Below, piece after piece: positions 1 through 7,804 of a DNA stretch of 64,000 nt. The notes beneath the pieces were generated by a model. That model ran no database searches. It worked only from the letters and a program-made list of their open reading frames with translations, and had not been told where the DNA came from. Positions within the stretch are counted from its first letter, which is position 1; each line of letters begins with the position of its first letter. The position numbers and the translations under genes are program-made. Source of the DNA: Bacteroidota bacterium (lineage in GTDB: Bacteria > Bacteroidota > Bacteroidia > Chitinophagales > Chitinophagaceae); contig JAEZZY010000010.1 of the NCBI GenBank assembly GCA_023418315.1, positions 1 through 64,000 on the forward strand. Reading direction: 5' to 3'.

Positions 1-2
1 TA

Positions 3-107
3 AGCATATCCATTTTTGAAAAAATGCCCGTAAATCAACTGTTTCAGCAAACTCAAAAACAATATTTCAAAGAGCTAAATCATAATCAATTGAGTATCTT
101 CGACTAA
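3..107 (+). CDS. C-terminal fragment, possibly IS4-type transposase
   Basis: An open frame enters from the left edge and stops at TAA 105-107, giving 34 residues that end ...HNQLSIFD. The pattern FEKMPVNQLF, a short spacer, then NQLxxF resembles from memory the last ~35 residues of IS4-family transposases of Bacteroidota. No catalytic residue is visible because the rest lies outside the window. About 35 bp after the stop the sequence AGTAGCGGGTAGTAATG (139-155) could be the terminal inverted repeat of the element, but the other end is not visible. It could equally be the tail of an unrelated protein. Confidence 0.4.
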   Translation, partial: SISIFEKMPVNQLFQQTQKQYFKELNHNQLSIFD

Positions 108-231
108 TATCAAAACGCTAATGATAAAATATAAAAAGTAGCGGGTAGTAATGAAGAATTTTTTCTTAAAGGAGATGTTACCTTAGTCAGGTAGTCTGGT
201 TGAAACACACCATAGAGAAGCCCGCTAAAAT
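108..231. other. Intergenic stretch after the edge fragment
   Basis: No gene is visible here. The 7-mer TAGCGGG (142-148) recurs in inverted form, CCCGCTA (221-227), so the interval could fold into a long weak hairpin or mark an element end. Nothing else is recognisable. Confidence 0.3.
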
Positions 232-267
232 AAAAAAAGAGACTGTCTGGAAAGGCAATCTCTTTTA
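232..267 (-). terminator. Rho-independent terminator of the H1-like gene
   Basis: Imperfect stem AAAGAGACTGTC / GGCAATCTCTTT with loop TGGAAA. On the minus strand a run of seven T follows. It sits 18 bp beyond the stop of the H1-like gene. Confidence 0.7.
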
Positions 268-284
268 TTCGCTAATAGGTTTTA

Positions 285-563
285 TTATTTTTTCTTCTTA
301 GCGGCTGTCTTTTTAGGACCTGCATTTTTCACAGCTGCTTTTTTAGGAGCCGCTTTTTTGGCTGCTGCCTTCTTAGGAGCCGCTTTTTTGGCCGCTGCTT
401 TTTTAGGAGCTGCCTTCTTAGCTGCCGCTTTTTTAGGAGCCGCTTTTTTAACTGCTGCCTTCTTAGGAGCGGCTTTTTTTACTGCTGCCTTTTTAGGGGC
501 TGCTTTTTTTGCTGCTGCCTTTTTAGGAGCGGCTTTTTTGGCTGCTTTTTTTGCTGTTGCCAT
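285..563 (-). CDS. Histone H1-like Lys/Ala/Pro repeat protein
   Basis: This 92-residue protein is almost entirely Lys, Ala and Pro. It starts [10 protein letters not shown], then repeats the 10-residue unit [10 protein letters not shown] (A or V at one position) about seven times, and ends in four Lys. Such proteins resemble the C-terminal tail of eukaryotic histone H1 and the bacterial Hc/AlgP-type nucleoid proteins, which bind DNA non-specifically. There is no globular domain. The DNA is a 30-bp tandem array, so the length probably varies between strains by slippage. It lies downstream of the L21-L27 genes in the same direction with its own terminator. The opposite strand is also open across the repeat (358-585) but that reading is a low-complexity shadow. 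Confidence 0.8.
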   Translation of the reverse strand: MATAKKAAKKAAPKKAAAKKAAPKKAAVKKAAPKKAAVKKAAPKKAAAKKAAPKKAAAKKAAPKKAAAKKAAPKKAAVKNAGPKKTAAKKKK

Positions 564-620
564 GGTTGTGGAATTTAAGGGTTAAACAAAAAAACTTATG
601 GCAAACTCAGCAGGAAGGGG

Positions 621-890
621 TTAGGCTTCCGCTGTAGCTGCTACTTCTTTTACTGAAATTAAAGTTTTTGCGCGGGTCTTACGAAATTCAACGATACCAT
701 CTGTAGTTGCGTAGATGGTAAAATCTTTTCCGATACCCACGTTTTCACCCGGATGATAAACCGTACCGCGCTGACGAACGATAATGTTGCCTGAAATAGC
801 AGGCTGTCCGCCATATATCTTCACACCCAAGCGTTTGCTTTGCGAATCGCGACCGTTCTTTACACTACCTTCACCTTTTTTATGTGCCAT
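621..890 (-). CDS. rpmA: 50S ribosomal protein L27
   Basis: The 89-residue protein begins [20 protein letters not shown] and contains GVKIYGGQ and NIIVRQRG, the standard N-terminal signature of bacterial L27. L27 sits in the large subunit with its N-terminal tail reaching the peptidyl-transferase centre. The length is normal for the family. The first residue before the core is simply MA, so no cleaved N-terminal extension of the Firmicutes type is present. It follows rplU by 41 bp in the same direction, the usual rplU-rpmA pair, and is probably co-transcribed with it. Confidence 0.98.
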   Translation of the reverse strand: MAHKKGEGSVKNGRDSQSKRLGVKIYGGQPAISGNIIVRQRGTVYHPGENVGIGKDFTIYATTDGIVEFRKTRAKTLISVKEVAATAEA

Positions 891-931
891 TGCTTAAAAT
901 GATTTTACTAATGTACAATATTTTTTATTAA

Positions 932-1228
932 TTAAACAATATCCTGGATCTTAATTTTTGTCAATGACTGACGATGTCCATTCATTTTTTGGTATCCTTT
1001 ACGACGCTTCTTTTTGAAGACAATCACTTTGTCACCTTTAAGATGATCCAAAATCTCAGCTTGTACTTTTAAAGAACCGCCGGTATTGATCTTCCCGTCC
1101 TGAGAAGAAAGCAATACTTCAGAAAATTCAACCTTATCGCCTGCATTTCCACTAAGACGATTAACATACAACTCTTGGTCTTTAGACACCCTGAATTGCT
1201 GACCTGCTATATTTACTATCGCGAACAT
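932..1228 (-). CDS. rplU: 50S ribosomal protein L21
   Basis: The 98-residue protein begins MFAIVNIAGQQFRVSKDQ and contains the C-terminal basic block FKKKRRKGYQKMNGHRQ and the ending LTKIKIQDI. These are the defining L21 segments that bind 23S rRNA. Length and start fit the family. It is the first gene of a leftward rplU-rpmA unit; a good Bacteroidota -7 element lies 24 bp upstream of the start. Confidence 0.98.
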   Translation of the reverse strand: MFAIVNIAGQQFRVSKDQELYVNRLSGNAGDKVEFSEVLLSSQDGKINTGGSLKVQAEILDHLKGDKVIVFKKKRRKGYQKMNGHRQSLTKIKIQDIV

Positions 1229-1251
1229 AACTACCCAATTAAAAATTTGCG

Positions 1252-1259
1252 CAAAGGTA
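1252..1259 (-). promoter_or_regulatory. -7 promoter element (TACCTTTG) of rplU-rpmA
   Basis: On the minus strand the octamer TACCTTTG matches the Bacteroidota -7 consensus TAnnTTTG. The ATG of rplU is 24 bp downstream, giving a leader of roughly 15-20 nt. No clear -33 TTTG was found at the usual spacing. A 25-bp segment containing this element (1239-1263) recurs exactly at 54630-54654 upstream of a lipoprotein gene. Confidence 0.6.
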
Positions 1260-1418
1260 ACATCATTTTTTCGTGATTTAAAAATATTTTTTCATTTGTA
1301 GGTATTAACTATTTTTTTCTGCCATAAACATTGATTTTCTTAACAGATTTTTTTAGCTTCAAACATAATATAGTGTTGTTTTACTCGTTTTTATGTTCAA
1401 ATTCGTTAAATCTTTTAC

Positions 1419-1610
1419 ATGGAAAAAACTTTACCTTCCCCTCCTCCTACAGACCGCAACCTACTTACAGAAAAGAACACAGCGGAAAACACTGCCGGTT
1501 TAGAACAATTGACCGATGAACTGAAACCTTATATGGAAGCTGCTGCGCAACAATTGCTGAAGCCGGATGAGCAAGTGGTAAACAATCTGCTCGGGAAAAT
1601 ATCAAGCTAA
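1419..1610 (+). CDS. Small hypothetical protein, 63 residues
   Basis: It begins MEKTLPSPPPTDRNLLTEKN and ends in a probable amphipathic helix (ELKPYMEAAAQQLLKPDEQVVNNLLGKIS). There is no signal peptide, no Cys and no recognisable domain. The stop overlaps the stop of the convergent metallophosphoesterase gene by nine bases, which is common for real convergent pairs. Codon use looks like its neighbours, with an AT-rich stretch upstream that could hold a promoter. The helix-rich C-terminus suggests a small cytoplasmic protein. It could be spurious; support is start context and composition only. Confidence 0.5.
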   Translation: MEKTLPSPPPTDRNLLTEKNTAENTAGLEQLTDELKPYMEAAAQQLLKPDEQVVNNLLGKISS

Positions 1611-2852
1611 TTCGAACACGGTAATCTCCGGCAAGATGCCCAGCCTTCCGGGATAGCCTAAGAAACCGTAGCCTCTGTTTACATACAAATATTGGGTACC
1701 GGTACGGTATAGCCCTGCCCATTTATCATAAACATATTTTGCGGGGCTCCATTTAAGCCCGGGTATTTCCACGCCAAACTGCATCCCATGCGTATGCCCG
1801 CTGAGGGTGAGGTCTATGTCTTTGTAATCCGCTACTACCTGCGCATCAAAATGAGACGGATCATGTGAGAGTAAGATTTTGAACGGAATATTTTTTTCCG
1901 GCAATCCTTCGTAGGCTTTTTTCATATCCCCGTACTTAGGAAATCCCGCTTTGGCGCCCCAGTTTTCGATGCCGATGATGGCTATTTTATCGGTTCCTTT
2001 TTCCAGCACGGCGTGCTCGTTCATCATGAGCTTCCACCCCATTTGGTTGTGAATGTTTTTCAGTTCTTCCAGATTATTTTCTTTGGCTTCTTTGGATTCC
2101 CACTGCACATAGTCCCCATAGTCGTGGTTTCCTAAGGTAGAAAACACTCCCATAGGCGCAGTCAGTTGGGAAAAAATTCCTACATAGGGCTTTATTTCTT
2201 CTGCCTTGTTATTTACCAAATCGCCGGTAAAAAAAATAAGGTCCGGATTTTCTTTTCGGATAAGGTCAATCCCATGTTTCACTGCTTGCTGGTTATCGAA
2301 ACTGCCGGAGTGTATGTCGGATATCTGCACCATTTTCATTCCCCTAAAAGCCTCCGGAAGATGGTCAAACTTGAGTTTCACTCTTTTCACCTGGTATTTA
2401 TACCGATTGGTAACACCGTACAGAAAACCGCCAATAGTGATGCCACCCAGCACCAAAGCCAGCCTTTTAAGAAAGGCGGAGCGGGTAATGCCATCGCCTG
2501 CTTTCCCGGAAAATGCAGCATCCGTTGCCGGAAAATATTTGAGAATAAGCCAGAGAAAAATCCTGCGGATATCATCTATCAACATCACTGCAAGCACGAA
2601 TAATTTTCCAACAAAAAAACCGATGGTAAAGGCTACAAAAATATTGCGTGAGCCGTGGGGCAAATGTGCCCAGTCTATCTTTCTAAAAAAGAAAATACTA
2701 AGCCAGGAAAGAGCGGTAAACCCCAAATAAACCGCAACGGTAGCCAGGCGCCAGGGTTGCGGCATATTACGCACAACCGAACGTATCAGCACGAAGGTGT
2801 AGACCTCGGCGGCAAGAACAAATACTAAGGTAAATAAAAAGCGTAAGGGCAT
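1602..2852 (-). CDS. Membrane-anchored metallophosphoesterase
   Basis: The 416-residue protein has about four hydrophobic segments in the first ~150 residues and then a calcineurin-like phosphoesterase domain facing one side of the membrane. The metal-binding motifs are in order: QISDIHSGSF, FFTGDLVNN, STLGNHDYGD, ILLSHDP and LSGHTHGMQFG. This is the YkuE-like layout, a group implicated in envelope lipid or nucleotide phosphoester hydrolysis; the substrate cannot be read from sequence. The C-terminus contains YVNRGYGFLGYPGRLG, typical of this subfamily. It starts five bases after the flavin reductase gene ends, so the two probably form an operon. Confidence 0.88.
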   Translation of the reverse strand: MPLRFLFTLVFVLAAEVYTFVLIRSVVRNMPQPWRLATVAVYLGFTALSWLSIFFFRKIDWAHLPHGSRNIFVAFTIGFFVGKLFVLAVMLIDDIRRIFLWLILKYFPATDAAFSGKAGDGITRSAFLKRLALVLGGITIGGFLYGVTNRYKYQVKRVKLKFDHLPEAFRGMKMVQISDIHSGSFDNQQAVKHGIDLIRKENPDLIFFTGDLVNNKAEEIKPYVGIFSQLTAPMGVFSTLGNHDYGDYVQWESKEAKENNLEELKNIHNQMGWKLMMNEHAVLEKGTDKIAIIGIENWGAKAGFPKYGDMKKAYEGLPEKNIPFKILLSHDPSHFDAQVVADYKDIDLTLSGHTHGMQFGVEIPGLKWSPAKYVYDKWAGLYRTGTQYLYVNRGYGFLGYPGRLGILPEITVFELA

Positions 2853-2856
2853 ACAA

Positions 2857-3357
2857 TTAGTATTTCAAAAATTCATCAATCTGTAGGGAAATAGCATTTG
2901 CGGTGGCGGGTATCAACAACTCGCCCTGCTCATTCACCTCTTCTTTTATGCGGGATAAAGGTATTTTATTGTAAAGCACATTCATCCTCAGGTAATGGAG
3001 GATATTGGTCATGTGCTCTATGCCGCGCAGGTTTCCTCCGCGTCCGTCTGCCACACCTACCATAGCGGCTTTTTTATACCACCAGCACCGGCGAATATCG
3101 GTATTGTCAATCAACAGCTTGAGGATACCGGGGAAGCTGCCGTTGTATTCCGGCATGATAAAGATAAATTTTTCGGAAGGAATTAAGAGGTCTTGTTCTA
3201 TTTTCAGCAATTCTTCGCCCCGCTCCCATACGGTCAGTCCTTCCAGTGAAAGCAAATGCACTTTTTCCTTTTGCTTTTTCAGCTCATTCGTATAGTGCTT
3301 TGCCACTCGCAGCGTCATGCTGTCTTTCCTATTGGTGCCTGCTATTACCGTTATCAT
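2857..3357 (-). CDS. NAD(P)H-dependent FMN reductase family protein
   Basis: The fold is flavodoxin-like. The N-terminus MITVIAGTNRKDSMT is the phosphate-binding loop of NADPH-dependent FMN reductases (ArsH/SsuE/azoreductase-like), and MPEYNGSFPGILKLLID is the conserved second flavin-contacting segment. The ATG at 3357 was chosen because the fold starts there; an in-frame ATG at 3378 would add seven unrelated residues. It would reduce FMN or quinone-like substrates with NAD(P)H in the cytoplasm. At 166 residues it is a little shorter than many members. It is upstream of, and nearly abuts, the metallophosphoesterase gene. Confidence 0.85.
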   Translation of the reverse strand: MITVIAGTNRKDSMTLRVAKHYTNELKKQKEKVHLLSLEGLTVWERGEELLKIEQDLLIPSEKFIFIMPEYNGSFPGILKLLIDNTDIRRCWWYKKAAMVGVADGRGGNLRGIEHMTNILHYLRMNVLYNKIPLSRIKEEVNEQGELLIPATANAISLQIDEFLKY

Positions 3358-3468
3358 GTAGGATGAATTGGAACGCAAAGGTAACTGCTTCCTTATGGAT
3401 ACCGGCTACGAAAGCATAGTTAAATTCTATCTTCATAGGGGGGCTGCAAAGTGCTCAAGACGAGGTTA

Positions 3469-4221
3469 TTATTTTCCGGCTGTATAGAGTGTGGTAATTC
3501 CGAGCGTGAGTGGTTTTGCTTTGGCGTTTTTAAAGCCGCATTCCGTTAAGATGTTACAAAATTTTTTTCCTTCGGGAAAAGCCATTACCGACTGAGGAAG
3601 ATAGGTATAGGCGCTCTTGTGTTTGGAAACCAGCTTGCCCAGCATAGGCAATATAAAACGGAAATAAAATGGATACAGTTGTTTTACAGGAAAGGTTTTG
3701 GGATGCGAAAATTCGAGTATGGCCATTTTACCGCCGGGCTTCATCACCCGTTGCATTTCCTTCAACCCTGCCGTGAGGTTTTCAAAATTGCGCACGCCAT
3801 AGGCGCAGGTGATCGCATCAAAACTGTTATCGGCAAACGCCAGCGCTTCACTATCTCCTTTTTGCAGGGTAATAACAGAATCCAGCCCCAGCTTGTTTAT
3901 TTTCTTTCGTCCTACCTCCAGCATTCCTTCCGATATATCAATCCCGATTATTTTTTCAGGGTTGATTTTGCTTGCCGCCACTGCCAGGTCGCCCGTGCCG
4001 GTGGCTATATCCAAAATGGTTTTAGGGCAGATAGCGGCAATTTCCTTAATGGCTTTTCTACGCCATCCCTTATCTATACCCAGCGAAAAAAAATGGTTGA
4101 GGAAATCGTATTTACCGGCTATGCTGTCAAACATATCCGCAACTTGCGCTTTCTTATTGAGGTCAGAGGCAGCATCCGGCACCACTTGCGCCGCTGGATT
4201 TTGAGAGTCGTTCATGGACAT
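3469..4221 (-). CDS. ubiE: Demethylmenaquinone methyltransferase
   Basis: The 250-residue protein is a class I SAM-dependent methyltransferase of the UbiE/MenG (COQ5) family. Visible motifs are FDSIAGKYDFLNHFFSLGID near the N-terminus, the SAM-binding loop DIATGTGDLA, DNSFDAITCAYGVRN and LEFSHPKTFPVKQLYPFYF near the end. It catalyses the final C-methylation of menaquinone; Bacteroidota use menaquinone, so MenG is the likely role. The first ~25 residues before AQVADMFDSI are an unconserved tail. The gene stands alone between the flavin reductase and engB. Confidence 0.95.
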   Translation of the reverse strand: MSMNDSQNPAAQVVPDAASDLNKKAQVADMFDSIAGKYDFLNHFFSLGIDKGWRRKAIKEIAAICPKTILDIATGTGDLAVAASKINPEKIIGIDISEGMLEVGRKKINKLGLDSVITLQKGDSEALAFADNSFDAITCAYGVRNFENLTAGLKEMQRVMKPGGKMAILEFSHPKTFPVKQLYPFYFRFILPMLGKLVSKHKSAYTYLPQSVMAFPEGKKFCNILTECGFKNAKAKPLTLGITTLYTAGK

Positions 4222-4323
4222 TGCTGCAAAAATAAGGGAACTATTCTTCTAATAAATGCTGTACTTTTTATGTTGTAATTTGCTTTCGTTTTTTAAAAGC
4301 CTCATCCTAACTATATTCTAAAC

Positions 4324-4950
4324 ATGGATATCCGCTCCGCGAAATATATCATTTCCAGCCCCGGCATTGCCCACTGTCCTAAAGCCGATAAGCCCGAATA
4401 TGCGTTTATAGGCAGGAGTAATGTAGGTAAGTCTTCGCTCATCAATATGCTCACGCGGCAAAGCGCGCTTGCCAAAACCTCTGCCAGTCCGGGCAAAACC
4501 CAGATGATTAACCATTTTCTGATTGCAGATGAACAAAGCAAGGAATTTTATTTTGTGGATCTTCCCGGATACGGCTATGCCAAAGTATCGCAAACACAAC
4601 GTGCCCAATGGCAGAAGATGATCCAGCAATACCTGACGGAGCGCGAAAACCTGATGACCGTTTTTGTACTCATTGACAGCCGCCACGAACCGCAGAAAGC
4701 CGATATGGATTTTCTTCGCAAACTCGGCGAATGGCAAGTGCCGTTCAACATCATCTTCACCAAAGCCGATAAAAGTACCCAGCGGGAAGCAGCTAAAAAC
4801 GCCCGACATTTTATAGAAGCCATGAAAAAAGAATGGGAATTTATCCCGCGGAGTTTTATGAGCAGTGCTGTAAAATTTACAGGGAGGAAAGAAGTATTGG
4901 GATTTATAGACGAGCTGAATCAGGAATTTTTAACCCATCAAATCGCCTAA
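4324..4950 (+). CDS. engB: Ribosome biogenesis GTPase YsxC/EngB
   Basis: The 208-residue protein is a complete TRAFAC GTPase of the EngB/YihA group. G1 is GRSNVGKSSL, the switch I region carries SPGKTQ, G3 is DLPGYGYAK, and G4 is TKAD followed by the G5-like SSAVKFTG. EngB is needed for late assembly of the 50S subunit. The start ATG at 4324 is preceded by an AT-rich region. The 3' end overlaps the 3' end of the convergent aroB by 21 bp. Confidence 0.96.
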   Translation: MDIRSAKYIISSPGIAHCPKADKPEYAFIGRSNVGKSSLINMLTRQSALAKTSASPGKTQMINHFLIADEQSKEFYFVDLPGYGYAKVSQTQRAQWQKMIQQYLTERENLMTVFVLIDSRHEPQKADMDFLRKLGEWQVPFNIIFTKADKSTQREAAKNARHFIEAMKKEWEFIPRSFMSSAVKFTGRKEVLGFIDELNQEFLTHQIA

Positions 4951-5958
4951 GATTTCTTCAATTTCAGGGAATGAGGTTTTGCGGATCACAGCCTTGCCCA
5001 TGGTTTCCAAAAGGATAAAATCAATACCTTCGGCTTGTCTTTTTTTATCCATGCGCAAGGTATGCATCACTTTATCTGTATCCATTTTTAAAGTTGTGGG
5101 AAGATGGTATTGTTCTAAAATTTTTTGAAGGGAGTTTGTTTCTTCCGATTTCAACCCCGTATATTTTTCCGATAATTTACAGGCGGCCATCATGCCTATA
5201 GCTACGGCTTTGCCATGGGCTATGCGGTAATTATTTTCTATGGCATGACCCAGCGTATGTCCGAAATTCAGCAACTTGCGCATACCGTTTTCCAGTTCGT
5301 CTTCCTGCACGGTTTTGTTTTTAAAGGCTACAGATTGCTCAATGAGCCGGTGCAATGCTTCGCGATTTCTTTTATAGTCATCCAGATGATGGCGGTGCAA
5401 TTCCTTTACTAATTCCTTATCGAAAATACAGCCGTATTTTATAATTTCCGCAAAGCCGTTCGCCCATTCTTCATCTGGCAATGTTTGTAAAAAACCGGTA
5501 TCGAATAATATAAATTTCGGCTGACGAATGGTTCCCATCATGTTTTTATACACGCCTATATTCACCCCATTTTTGCCGCCTATAGAAGCATCTACCATCG
5601 CCAGTAAGCTGGTAGGCACAAAGCCGAAATCAAGTCCGCGCATATAGGTAGCAGCTACAAAACCTGCTATATCGGTAATCATTCCGCCGCCTAAGCCTAC
5701 GATCAGCCCTGTTTTATTCACTTCATAATTTACCAAACCTTCGGTTATTTGCCGGGCTATTTCCAGGGTTTTATGGTTTTCGCCGACAGGAATAACGATG
5801 GTTTTGTAGGGCTTCAGCATGCTTTGATAATGATGAAACAGGTTTTTGTCGGTGATGATGACGATCGGCTTTCCACCAGCCATACGTTCTATATGTTCAA
5901 AGGATTCTTTGAAATAATAATCAGTAGTGCCCGAAGAAAAATGGATGGTCTTTAACAT
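4930..5958 (-). CDS. aroB: 3-dehydroquinate synthase
   Basis: It catalyses the second step of the shikimate pathway, converting DAHP to 3-dehydroquinate with NAD+ and a divalent metal. Seen are the NAD-binding segment GLGGGMITDIAGFVAATYMRG, the substrate-binding ASIGGKNGVN, and the metal-site region LLNFGHTLGHAIEN with a second His in IAHGKAVAIGMM. The start was set at ATG 5958 (MLKTIHFSSG), giving 342 residues, normal for the family; an in-frame ATG at 5985 adds nine residues with no similarity. Its end overlaps engB by 21 bp. Confidence 0.95.
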   Translation of the reverse strand: MLKTIHFSSGTTDYYFKESFEHIERMAGGKPIVIITDKNLFHHYQSMLKPYKTIVIPVGENHKTLEIARQITEGLVNYEVNKTGLIVGLGGGMITDIAGFVAATYMRGLDFGFVPTSLLAMVDASIGGKNGVNIGVYKNMMGTIRQPKFILFDTGFLQTLPDEEWANGFAEIIKYGCIFDKELVKELHRHHLDDYKRNREALHRLIEQSVAFKNKTVQEDELENGMRKLLNFGHTLGHAIENNYRIAHGKAVAIGMMAACKLSEKYTGLKSEETNSLQKILEQYHLPTTLKMDTDKVMHTLRMDKKRQAEGIDFILLETMGKAVIRKTSFPEIEEILGDLMG

Positions 5959-5999
5959 GATAAAATCGGAACAGTGCGGCGCCAATCAGTCAGCGTTCC

Positions 6000-6887
6000 T
6001 TATTTTGCTTTCCCGCCTTTTCTAAAGTTCTTAAATGTTTTATTCTTTTGTTTTTTTGCTTTCTCCGAATCATATTCCTTTAGATACGCAGCAAGTTTTT
6101 TCTCTTCAGAAAGCGCTATAGCAGGGGATTTTTTTTCGCGGTTTTTTGATTTCAATTTGGAGGCTTCTTCTGTTTTACTACTGTCAGCAACCATTTTGTG
6201 AATGCCGTCCATTTCTTCTTGTGTGAGGTAACGCCATTGCCCAATGGGGAGTTTCCCGAGATGCACGTTCATGATGCGCACGCGTACCAGTTTTTTCACT
6301 TTATACTCCAAGGCAAAACACATACGCCGTATTTGCCGGTTCATTCCCTGGGTGAGGGTAATGCGAAAGACGTATTTTCCTATAGCCACTACTTTGCAGC
6401 GCTTTGTTTTTTTGCCTAATATGCGCACACCTTCACTCATTTTATTTATAAACTCGGGGGTAATGAGTTTATCCACCGTTACGATGTATTCTTTCTCATG
6501 TTCATTGCCGGCACGTAGTATTTTGTTTACGATATTGCCATCATTCGTAAGAAATATCAATCCTTCGGAATCCTTGTCCAACCTGCCGATGGGAAATATT
6601 CGTTCTTTATGCCGGATGTAGTGAATGATGTTGGTCCGGTCTTTTTCGTCGGTAGTGCTTGTAATACCTTCCGGTTTGTTGAAGGCTATGTAAAGGGTTT
6701 TCTTTTTCTTTTTTATAGGCTCACCGTCTATCTCCACGCGATCTCCTTCATCTACCCGATTGCCGGTTACGGCTATTTCGTCATTAATGGTAACGCGCCC
6801 TTGTGCAATATATGCATCTGCTTCTCTTCGTGAGCAAAAACCGGTATCGCTGATGTATTTATTAAGGCTGATAGTTTGATCGTGCAT
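6000..6887 (-). CDS. rluF: 23S rRNA pseudouridine synthase, RluF type
   Basis: An N-terminal S4 RNA-binding domain (LNKYISDTGFCSRREADAYI, then GRVTINDE) is followed by the RsuA/RluB/E/F catalytic domain. The catalytic Asp lies in GRLDKDSEGLIFLTNDG and the later motif is GMNRQIRRMC. RluF modifies U2604 and neighbours of 23S rRNA in E. coli; the exact target here is inferred. The last ~60 residues form a Lys/Glu-rich tail (SKTEEASKLKSKNREKK and KAKKQKNKTFKNFRKGGKAK) that E. coli proteins lack and that probably adds RNA affinity. It is downstream of prmA, also an rRNA/ribosome modification gene. Confidence 0.88.
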   Translation of the reverse strand: MHDQTISLNKYISDTGFCSRREADAYIAQGRVTINDEIAVTGNRVDEGDRVEIDGEPIKKKKKTLYIAFNKPEGITSTTDEKDRTNIIHYIRHKERIFPIGRLDKDSEGLIFLTNDGNIVNKILRAGNEHEKEYIVTVDKLITPEFINKMSEGVRILGKKTKRCKVVAIGKYVFRITLTQGMNRQIRRMCFALEYKVKKLVRVRIMNVHLGKLPIGQWRYLTQEEMDGIHKMVADSSKTEEASKLKSKNREKKSPAIALSEEKKLAAYLKEYDSEKAKKQKNKTFKNFRKGGKAK

Positions 6888-6922
6888 CGTACAAAAATAA
6901 TATAAGCTGCCTTCCGTTTCGG

Positions 6923-7741
6923 CTATAAAGCTTTATAGAGCTTCACCATTAGCCAGTTATTGCGCAGTTGAATATCTTTCACCTCAAATCCTGCGTTCTT
7001 TGCGGCAGTCGTTATGAGTTCCTGATCTTCCAAAAGAATGCCGCTAAGAAGCGTGAAGCCGCCTTTGCCTGCCGCGTCAAAAAGCTGCGGCATATAATGG
7101 AGAAGAATATGGCGGTTGATATTAGCCAGAACTATGTCAAATCCGGTTTCCGGTACTTGTTCTAAGGAACCGAAATAAATATCAATAAGGTTTACGTTGT
7201 TTCTGAGTGCATTCTCCTGGGTATTTTCACAAGCCCATTCTTCATTATCTACGGCCACAATTGCTGCCGCACCGAGCTTTGCCGAAAGAATCGCCAGAAT
7301 ACCTGTTCCTGTTCCAAAATCCAACACTTTTTTTCCTTCAAAATCCAGGTCTTTCATTGCTTCCATCATCAGTTGCGTAGTGGCGTGATGCCCCGTACCG
7401 AACGACATTTTTGGGTTGATAACGATTTCATAGGGAGTAGTGGATTCCGGTTGATGAAAATCGGCGCGTACGGTACAAAATCCTTCTACTGTTACCGGTG
7501 GAAAATTCCGTTCCCATTCTTCATTCCAATTTTTTGCTTCCAAGGAAACGACCTCGGCGGTAGCATGTTGCGTTTTCAGTAATTCCTGTAGTGCCATCTG
7601 GTTGAAATCGGGCTCTTTGATATAAGCAAAAAGCTGTGTTTCCGTTGTTTCAAACCCTTCATAGCCCATATCGGAGAGTAAGGCTACAAATATTTCGCTT
7701 TGAGATTCTGCTACCGGAATGGATATTTTTTTATAGTTCAT
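6923..7741 (-). CDS. prmA: Ribosomal protein L11 methyltransferase
   Basis: The 272-residue protein has an N-terminal substrate-recognition domain followed by a SAM-dependent methyltransferase domain. Motifs seen are INPKMSFGTGHHATTQLM, the SAM loop VLDFGTGTGILAI, VAVDNEEWACENTQEN and VLANINRHIL, all characteristic of PrmA, which trimethylates L11. It begins just downstream of the terminator of the OmpA-family gene and is followed by the RluF-type gene 35 bp later. Confidence 0.95.
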   Translation of the reverse strand: MNYKKISIPVAESQSEIFVALLSDMGYEGFETTETQLFAYIKEPDFNQMALQELLKTQHATAEVVSLEAKNWNEEWERNFPPVTVEGFCTVRADFHQPESTTPYEIVINPKMSFGTGHHATTQLMMEAMKDLDFEGKKVLDFGTGTGILAILSAKLGAAAIVAVDNEEWACENTQENALRNNVNLIDIYFGSLEQVPETGFDIVLANINRHILLHYMPQLFDAAGKGGFTLLSGILLEDQELITTAAKNAGFEVKDIQLRNNWLMVKLYKAL

Positions 7742-7750
7742 AGCAAAAAA

Positions 7751-7774
7751 GAGGTCGGAAAAATTTCCGACCTC
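7751..7774 (-). terminator. Terminator after the PorE-like gene
   Basis: A perfect stem GAGGTCGGAAA / TTTCCGACCTC with a two-base loop, followed on the minus strand by TTTTTT. It lies between the stop at 7805 and the start of prmA at 7741. Confidence 0.85.
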
Positions 7775-7804
7775 AAAGATAGTTTTAAACGGGTTATCTT
7801 CCTC

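Noticed and set aside
358..585. Open frame antisense to the H1-like gene (Ala/Phe/Leu repeat)
   Set aside because: It is the complement of a Lys/Ala repeat and exists only because the repeat is free of stops on both strands.
3619..4278. 219-residue open frame antisense to ubiE
   Set aside because: It shows no domain; ubiE on the other strand has complete motifs, so this is a shadow.
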